This document shows, one piece after another, positions 57,062 to 64,000 of a DNA stretch of 64,000 nt. The DNA is from Balanoglossus misakiensis (taxonomy: Eukaryota; Hemichordata). The notes beneath the pieces were generated by a model. It was given only the letters and a program-made list of their open reading frames with translations. It had not been told where the DNA came from and did not search any database. The DNA is taken from the NCBI GenBank assembly GCA_040954595.2, contig CM082597.2, forward strand, positions 6,448,001 to 6,512,000, in the 5' to 3' direction. Each line of letters opens with the position of its first letter. Positions within the stretch are counted from its first letter, which is position 1. Made by a program: the position numbers and the translations under genes.

Positions 57062-57295
57062 ATGGACTCGAAAATAATAGCATTTTCTATCGTTTTCCTC
57101 ATATTTATATTATACTACAGACACATCTTACCATTTGACTGCACAATTGACTATTTTGGAATGAAAGGTAATATCAGAAGGGCGTATTTTTCATACAAGA
57201 TTGCCGATATGATTTTTAGACCAAAAAGCACAACATATCAAAGAGAGGCCTGTCAATCCCCCGGAAAATGCACTCTCTATTTGGTCATGCGGTGA
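57062..57295 (+). CDS. small ORF with hydrophobic N-terminus, copy 3
   Basis: 77 codons, same frame as copy 2. Differences from copy 2 are few (for example Leu to Ile in the hydrophobic core, Lys to Gln before the SPGKC motif). No stop or frameshift. Confidence 0.4.
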   Translation: MDSKIIAFSIVFLIFILYYRHILPFDCTIDYFGMKGNIRRAYFSYKIADMIFRPKSTTYQREACQSPGKCTLYLVMR

Positions 57296-57392
57296 GGACT
57301 CCTATGGAACGGGCAGCATCGTAGGACCCGCTTACCGGGACAGTCCATGATCTCCCAAACATGATAGTTGCAGCTTTTTTTGCACAGAGTTG

Positions 57393-57435
57393 ACGCCAAG
57401 ACCAAGATTTTGCCCTTAAATCTTGGTCTTGGCGT
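57393..57435. repeat. perfect hairpin at the unit 3 breakpoint
   Basis: ACGCCAAGACCAAGATTT, a 7-nt loop (TGCCCTT), then the exact reverse complement. Units 1 and 2 continue differently after GTTGACGCCAA, so the hairpin is at the junction itself. Confidence 0.95.
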
Positions 57436-57445
57436 AATAGTAATA

Positions 57446-57900
57446 ATTTCCCGATACAGAATTTGTGTGAGGAACCATATTTCATCATGATGGATGGTAT
57501 TATACCAATAGTGAAATGTGATTTTTTTTCTTAAAGACAACTTGGTGGCAACTGACAGTGTTACTATAGCAACACTACAAAAACATCAGATCATATTATT
57601 ATATTTTTTACTGCTTGTATATGAAATTAAGTTTCATTTCATTTGGCTTCATTTCCTAGATAAACAGTTTTTGATTTAACTGTCAGTCAGCAATTTCTAT
57701 TCACTTCTTATCTCGCCTAGTACAGCTTTTTAAAAACTGGCTGGGGTGTTGAATCCACCCACAAGTTGAGGTCAAAAGTTCTGGAAGTAACACAATGGAC
57801 AATTCTTTACACAAAGATAACAGTTGCAAACTTTGACAGAGAATGAAAGAGTTGGCCTATATTGCAGGTTACTGTGTGAGTCAGTGGCTGATTGTAAGAT
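57446..57900. repeat. misplaced copy of the post-minisatellite block
   Basis: Matches 36478-36925 and its counterparts, starting at TTTCCCGATACAGAATTTG, without the TRIM gene or minisatellite that normally precede it. Confidence 0.9.
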
Positions 57901-58028
57901 AACAAGTCTGTCTACACTTTATGTGGAATAAATCTGGTATGCCAGCAAATTTGTTTTGGCCACAGTTAGAACAATTACATTGTATTAGGACCCATGCACA
58001 GGTGCCTGATGATGTCGATCTGCTGTAG

Positions 58029-58172
58029 TACAGTCGAACCTGTCTATAGTGGCCAGTTAAGGGACTCTCCTGAACTGGCCTTTATAGACAGATAATGGCC
58101 TCTATATACAGGTCAATTAATGCATATGTAAATTGCACAGGGACTGTAACAAAGTGGCCACTATATAGAGGT
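58029..58172. repeat. MITE family M8, right end eroded
   Basis: TACAGTCGAACCTGTCTATA left end; matches 27930-28096 through CACTATATAGAGGTG. Confidence 0.75.
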
Positions 58173-58361
58173 GCTGTGTTTTGAAGAGGTGAAGTTTGAC
58201 CGTGGAGGGGGATTTTGCATGTAGTACAGGTTTAGTGTTACAGCCAGACCGTGTTTGTTTTGTCATTTGACGCACACGTGGATGACATGATTCACATTTT
58301 CCTGACTGATGTATCAATGTTGAGCTCTGTCATCATCTCAATTCCGTTTTCCAATTGACAG

Positions 58362-58399
58362 AAGTAACCCTATGCACAGTCCCTCCTGGTGGCCTATGA
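58362..58399 (+). CDS. alternative candidate terminal exon of the EGF gene
   Basis: After a fair acceptor (TTTTCCAATTGACAG) the phase-1 frame reads EVTLCTVPPGGL then TGA, and an AATAAA lies ~270 bp downstream. This would place the whole TRIM array up to here in an intron. Very short, so support is weak. Confidence 0.2.
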
Positions 58400-58665
58400 A
58401 TGTGTACACACCCACCTTGTCATGTATAAGGTACATTTAGAACAGACCCAAATGTTATATGTAGCTATAATTTGAAGTTTAGTGGTACAGTGAATGTTAG
58501 TTGGAAGTTTATTTTCAGAACTGATTCAACCATGATTGGCGTCACAGTTGAGGCCGACCCTGATACGTGCTGTAGTGTACGTACGGCTACTGTCAGGAAT
58601 GACCATGCACATTGTTTTGAGTTCGCTCTGATGCTGTGTCCCGGCCCCTTGAATGATGCAAGTCA

Positions 58666-58671
58666 AATAAA
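58666..58671 (+). terminator. possible poly(A) signal
   Basis: AATAAA in CAAATAAATATTGC. Relevant only if the candidate exon at 58362 is real. Confidence 0.25.
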
Positions 58672-59259
58672 TATTGCATCCTGAATGCTTAATTGTGTGT
58701 CAAATATGCAGGAATTCTAAATAGTGTACCAATATAAATATTTATTTTTAAAATTTTTAATCATGTCCCTAAAATTTCAGGATTTTTTTTTATTTAAAGA
58801 TCTGCCATGTTCACAAAAGATCAATCCAAAAATCTCCACGAGCAGAGAAGGAGGGAACCCCAAATTTCAAAACACACACACCTCTGCTCGCTCACCTCAA
58901 ACTTTTAAATTATTTCAATCTCACAGAAAACTTAGAGATAACCCTATCAACTTTTCCTGCTATAACCAGGCCAGGTGACATCAATTATGTGTCTGCAAGT
59001 ATACATGTGTGTGAGAAGAGATGTCTGTATGTACAGTGTGTGTATTAAAGTCTGGCAAAGATAATTGTGTGTGGTTTGAATCTAGTTTGCACACATCATA
59101 TCTTGTAAACATATTCCCTCAAGAAATGTATCCAGATGGCAGACCACAATCAATATATTTTCAACTCTTCTGTGTTAAAGGACAGGATAGTTGGACTTTC
59201 AACTCTGCATTCTACATCTCTGGCATCAAAAGTAGTCCCAGGCCAAAAGTAATCTTGAA

Positions 59260-59471
59260 TACTGTAAAACACTTTATTTTCGCGAGTGATAAATTTTCGC
59301 GAAATACGCGAGAGACAAAATAACATGAAAATTAAAAGTGGCATAATTTTTTTTTGAAGATAACGATGCAGTGACTGAAATAAGAGAACGTGAAAATTAA
59401 TACTTGCAAAACAGTGGCCTCTCTCGATATCGCGAAAATTTCAACTCGCAAAAATAAAGTGTTTTACAGTA
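59260..59471. mobile_element. MITE family M7 (~212 bp)
   Basis: TACTGTAAAACACTTTATTT at the left, mirrored at the right; GCGAAAATTT / AAATTTTCGC internal arms. Confidence 0.85.
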
Positions 59472-60290
59472 TGTTAATTCGAGAAATACTGACATGTCAT
59501 TTAAAACACTAGACTCTCTCACAGCCCATGGTTTGTGCCAAGGCTCTTCACTGACATGCCCTCAACTGTTTAGCAAAGGAAAAATTTTGCTTGGCGTTTT
59601 AAGACACATTAAATAAAAGGATAATTTTGTGTTGGTGTTGAGAGGGGATTATCTACCTTGTGTGTACATTATTTGTCTAATTATAAGATAAAAATGAAAG
59701 GGGGGGGGGTTAGTTTTAAATATTTCTTCTCTTAAATAACTTCCCAATGTCTTAAAAATTTCATTCGAGGGTGAGGAGAGGTGGTTTCTTTCATATAAAC
59801 CATGAACTGTGCATTGTACATCATTAGCACCAAATCAACAGTAGTCCCAAGCCAAAAGTATTTGGCATGTATTAACAACTAATACCTGATAGGAAGCCAA
59901 GTTTAGGGAGGGGCTTATCTACCTTGTGTGTACATTATGCCACAACAAATTATATTGGAATCAAAGCAAAATTTGAATATATGCTTTTAGGACATTTGCC
60001 TTGTAGTAATATATACCACACAAGATTTCATCTCAAGAATAGAATAAAAAAACCTGTACAGTACATAGTTCTTTGCAAATAAGAGGACCCCCCCTAATGA
60101 GTTTGTTTACACAGCCAATTTCTGCATGTGTACATAACTGTCAAGAGACCAGCTTGGTGTATGTACAGTACACATGCCATTGACAGCTTCTGGGTCAGTC
60201 AGTGTTTGCCTGTCGATCTGTATCTATGTATGTTTTCTCAAGGCATTGCAGGAGAATTATTTCCTCTGCACCAATCCTGCTAACATTTCA

Positions 60291-60307
60291 CCCCCTCCCC
60301 CCCCCCC
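60291..60307. repeat. C-rich tract at the start of unit 4
   Basis: C5-T-C11; the other units have only C6 here, so the tract has expanded. Confidence 0.9.
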
Positions 60308-61274
60308 ACAAATGCTCCACCTCCAGAAATCAAATGGTTCTCCCCTTATATCTGCAGCCCCCGCGAGTGAATTTCAATTTGAGTCCTTCGGACTGAAGAT
60401 TCAATTGACTCAAGTAATTGCAAAATACAATCACAGTCACTCCACAAAGATGTATAGTGTTAATTCTTTAGAACTCCAACTTTCAAGTATTAACTAGGGT
60501 TTCTTAATATAAAAATATAAACATATGAAACGTAATAGAATTATGAAAACCTGTTTATTCACCACATCAATTTTGCACAACAAATGTATCAGCTGTTAGT
60601 CCACACAAACTAAACATGATTACAATGTATTCTTGGTTATTTAAAAAAATACTGAATGATTTCACCAAAAATTGTGGTCCACTAACAAATTTATGTCAAG
60701 GCCACTGTTGACCTGATAATAAACCCCTCATCAAGAAATCTACAGGAATTTAAATTGGTTACAAAAAAATTTTGCTAGCTGTTTGGTCGTAAATTAAAGT
60801 TAAGTGGTCCAATGTTCATGTGATAAGTACTGAAGTCGACAGAAACACAGTGTCTTGGTGATTACACTAACATACAATAGGTCTCAAAACAGTCAACCAA
60901 ACAACTCAGTAATGTTCATTGTCCAGATTTGTGAGTTATTAGTGTCCATCGATCGTCAACCAAATAATCAATAATTTGCATGTTTGTAGTCCAGATTATT
61001 TATGAGTTACATGTATAAGTGTATATCGTCAAAAAACAAAGTCAAGAAAAATAAAGTGAGTAAAACACGTTGCAAATAATGAATTCTATGATTTCCTGTT
61101 AAATGACAAAAAGTTGTTGGAACAGGAAAATCTGATTAAAGTTCATGAAAGTAGAAAACCACTGATAACAGTCAACACATTACATGTAATCTCAAAAACT
61201 AAAGTTGAAAACTAAAATGGATTTAAAAACAGTACATACACACATTAAGATCTGAAGAGGCTAAGTTGTTTTAA

Positions 61275-61360
61275 CCCTTTCTCCACCATGGTTTGGTCTA
61301 ACTCCATTGTTCTCCAATGGCAGAGTTGGACCTTTACACATTGAAATGGGGGTGAAAGGG
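61275..61360 (+). repeat. MITE family M4 in unit 4
   Basis: TTAA-flanked, orthologous position. Confidence 0.8.
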
Positions 61361-61745
61361 TTAAGGAAGTACTCTGAATTGTAGTAAAGAAAAACTGAAA
61401 ACATATTTTGAAATTATTTATCAACAGACATATTTATAACACTCAGCTATGAATTCATCATTCATCTAAGTTTGATAACATTGTTCCACAAAAAATAAAA
61501 TGGTGGAAAAGTTCAATAAATGTAGTGATCTAAAAAACCACTGGTCCTGTTATAGAGCTGAATTCTACATGTGTCTTTAAAAACATTAGAAATAAAGAAA
61601 AAAAGTTGTCTGTTTACATGAAAATATCCAAGACTTAATAGTGGCACTGAATAAAACTGAAGATTGATGTCCAGAACTGACAGATACGAGTGAATGTTCA
61701 GATGTTTCTTTGTTGATCTGTTGTGACATCAAATTGTTGTGTTAA

Positions 61746-62086
61746 ATCCCCAGTAATGATTACATTTGGCTTTTTTCTGTATTTTTCTCTCATGCATCAA
61801 CTCCAGTTTCTTGTTTTACTCTGGAGAGCTTTATGAAAAGTTAATTTTTTAGCTTCTCAACAAATCCTGTATATGAGTAACAGCCACTGTTATTGTTGAC
61901 AAATGAATTCATGTCCCGACTTTAATTCATATTTCAACAATAACAATGGTGATTACTACAAAATAGCTGTGTTGAAAAACCAAGAACGGAGAAATTATTT
62001 ATGTCTCACAGAGAAGAACAAAAAACCACAGTTCTACTGAAAACTTAAATATTGAAGATAACCCAAAGTTGGAAGTTACTGGGGTT
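61746..62086. mobile_element. MITE family M3 in unit 4
   Basis: Left end altered (ATCCCCAGTAATG); right end GTTACTGGGG plus TTAA. Confidence 0.75.
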
Positions 62087-63342
62087 TTAATTGTTTTGTG
62101 ATACCTGCCCTGATTTCGGTCTGACCCCAACTGGGTGTAGTCAGATTTGTGTCGGTGAAAAGTCACTGTAGATTTTTTGACTGACAAAAATTGTACAGTA
62201 ACAAGGAGGTCATGACATACTCAATAAACAACATGTTATCAGTGTCACCTTGGCAACAGTGGAATTGTTAGTCAGTTAACTGTTAATGTAGCAATTGGAC
62301 AACAAATATACTTTGCCTTAATTATGAACCATGTAAAATGTTCACAATTTGTTACAGAAAAAATGCAAAATTCATGATAACTTCATAAAAAGTACCAATA
62401 TTATTGTCAGTAAATTCCTTTTCTGCTGCCACTGTTGACTGCGACAAAGTCCCTTCATGAAAAACAAATCTTTTCAAAGATACTTGTAAACTCAAAAAAA
62501 ACCCCACACCACAAAAAAAATTAAAAATTGCATAAACTTGGTTATACTCAGAACCCAAAATTCAAAGTCTCTTAAAATGCAGTTCACTAAAAAATATCAG
62601 CTGATGTGAATACTGAATGATTTGCATGTCCCCCATTGGAAAGATTTGTTATCTCAGAAAAAAAACTACAAGTTTGCTGCCATCTTTCCAATCGGGCTGA
62701 CATGGACACAAGTGGGTAAAACATTTCCTCCTTCAAATCAGGGGGTTCTCTCATAAGAATCAAAGAGATGTCTCTTTTGGGAGAAATCTGTCTATCCCAA
62801 CAGAAATGTCAACTATAGTTGTGAGAGTGTTGTATGCACATGGTCTCTGCAGAAGAATAGGAACCTCAGGCAACCAGTTTGCCGTCATAAGTCATTCTAC
62901 AGTTGGTTTCATGTGTGTGACTTCAGATGCAATCTGAAGTTGAGCGATACATTAGTCATCATCTCAAGTTTTTTTTGACACCAAGTGTCTGCTTGTTTTG
63001 TTGTTGTTTGTATCAACTGCAGTTTGTTGTTGAAACCCCTACAGCATATGATGAAATGTTCAGCCTATATGTGTACAGATAGCATTATTATTGCTGAAAA
63101 TGGAATTGAATTCAATTCCTTGATCAACAATAATAATAATTCACATGTCTAGGTTCTTTCAACAAACTGAACAGTGGCCATTTTAGAATGGTATTATAGT
63201 GTGGAATAAGAACTATAGTTCATATTTACAGACAGAAATACTGAAAAAACAAATAGTGGGCCTTAATCTACAAACCAATGTGGCATATATGCATCCAGGT
63301 TCTGCCATCACCTTCACATGTAAGCCTTATTTCAGTGCAATA

Positions 63343-63528
63343 CAGTAAAATCTGTCTAAACCAAACTCAGTGTGATCGAGAAACCTGTCTATACCGAACA
63401 CTCTTTCCAGTGCCCTTCACATAAAACCACATGTTGAAAGACCCTCTGTAAACCAGACACCTCTGCAAAGCGAACAATATTCTCACTCCCATTGGTGTCT
63501 GGTTCATAGACAGGTTTCACTACAGTTG
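63343..63528. repeat. M8-like inverted element, unit 4
   Basis: Same place relative to the TRIM stop codon. Confidence 0.7.
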
Positions 63529-63549
63529 ATACATTGAGATGTGACACTT

Positions 63550-64000
63550 TCACTGTGCAAAGACTTTGAGGCAGTCGTTGCCCCAGTCAGCAACCACTAC
63601 TTCCATGTCATCTGTCACAGCCACACCACTTGGCTCATTTAACCCATCCTCAGCTTTATCAATGCGACAGATGAATTTACCTCTGTTGTCAAATTTCTGC
63701 ACATTCTTGTTTCCCTTGATACAGACATACAGATATCCTGCTTTATCAGCCACTATTCCTTCTGGCCAATAAAGCTTACCATCACCTTCACCAACATCTC
63801 CAAATGCAAACAGGAACTCACCATCTGCATTAAATGCTTGAATGCGATTGTTGTTCATGTCTGATACAAACACTACTCCACAACTGTCAACAGTCAAGAA
63901 GTCCGGCCCTCTGAACTGTCCCTGTCCTGTGCCAAAACTACCAAATGATTTGATGTACTGACAATCATGTGACGTGTATTTCCTGATGCAGTGACCCTCT
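63550..64000 (-). CDS. TRIM-NHL protein 4, C-terminal part only
   Basis: Covers the end of NHL blade 3 and blades 4-6; the 5' part lies beyond the window. The frame is intact to the edge, with one extra Ser codon (KYTSHDC instead of KYTHDC). Blade 5 has CIKGNKN where others have CDKKNKN. Residues after the blade 5 and 6 prolines are Glu and Ser, unlike any other copy. Probably functional. Confidence 0.9.
   Translation of the reverse strand, partial: EGHCIRKYTSHDCQYIKSFGSFGTGQGQFRGPDFLTVDSCGVVFVSDMNNNRIQAFNADGEFLFAFGDVGEGDGKLYWPEGIVADKAGYLYVCIKGNKNVQKFDNRGKFICRIDKAEDGLNEPSGVAVTDDMEVVVADWGNDCLKVFAQ

Larger units (their letters stand above)
47588..57392. repeat. TRIM array unit 3 (9.8 kb)
   Basis: Longer than units 1 and 2 because of a 1.08-kb internal duplication, nine minisatellite copies and four copies of the ~182-bp repeat. 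It ends abruptly in a hairpin. Confidence 0.9.
57901..60265. other. non-array spacer between units 3 and 4
   Basis: Sequence not found in units 1-3. Contains an M8 and an M7 element, a G10 tract at 59700-59709, and a repeated motif with AGTAGTCCCA.GCCAAAAGTA (about 59231 and 59841). No confident gene. Confidence 0.6.
60266..64000. repeat. TRIM array unit 4, cut by window end
   Basis: Homology to the inter-unit sequence resumes at about CCAATCCTGCTAA and continues through the non-coding block into the TRIM gene. No M1 or M2 insertion at the sites used in units 1 and 2. Confidence 0.9.

Noticed and set aside
58472-58684. 70-aa ORF with several cysteines
   Set aside because: It begins at a non-ATG codon, has no recognisable domain and no clear acceptor; more likely non-coding.

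Overview
The window looks like metazoan nuclear DNA, most likely amphioxus (Branchiostoma) or a close deuterostome relative. The grounds are long multi-exon genes with GT-AG introns, chains of phase-1 calcium-binding EGF exons, an intronless tandem family of RING/B-box/coiled-coil/NHL (TRIM-NHL) genes, and a very dense load of short TTAA-flanked inverted-repeat elements. The species assignment is inference, about 60% sure.

Layout. (1) 441-3768, + strand: the 3' part of a C2H2 zinc-finger gene (five exons seen, six fingers); its 5' end lies left of the window. (2) 3769-11869: intergenic DNA with several miniature transposon-like elements (MITEs), a composite element with nested palindromes, and much unrecognised sequence. 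(3) 11870-29734 or beyond, + strand: a large secreted EGF-repeat gene. I assembled 14 exons whose splice phases all agree: signal peptide, a fibrillin-like N-terminal cysteine module and EGF, a Q/P-rich repeat domain with an acidic patch, one EGF, nine calcium-binding EGF domains, and a short half-sushi-like insert. About 883 residues are seen and the last donor is still open, so the 3' end is unresolved. (4) 30441-64000: a tandem array of about 8.4-9.8 kb units, each carrying one intronless TRIM-NHL gene on the minus strand (33969-35930, 42500-44458, 51831-53792, and a fourth cut by the window end at 63550-64000). Each complete unit also has a TATA box, a 52-bp minisatellite (4, 6 and 9 copies), a ~182-bp tandem repeat (2, 2 and 4 copies) and a small plus-strand ORF with a hydrophobic start. 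Unit 3 has an internal 1.08-kb duplication. The unit 3/unit 4 junction is scarred by a perfect 18-bp hairpin, a misplaced fragment of a unit and about 2.4 kb of foreign sequence.

How it works together. The TRIM-NHL genes look like recent duplicates under uneven selection. The coiled coil and most of the propeller core are nearly identical. The residues that differ sit at matched places in the six NHL blades (after the conserved Pro that opens a blade, and in the loop before the third strand), on what should be one face of the propeller. This pattern suggests a lineage-specific family of candidate E3 ligases diversifying its ligand-binding face, and it is the most interesting signal in the window. 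Copies 2 and 3, but not copy 1, keep an AGGTCA direct repeat with 2-bp spacing upstream of the TATA box. Several MITE insertions present in one unit and absent from its siblings give direct empty-site/filled-site proof of TTAA target duplication.

Limits: exon borders come from reading splice signals and frame only; no database search, alignment or expression data were available.
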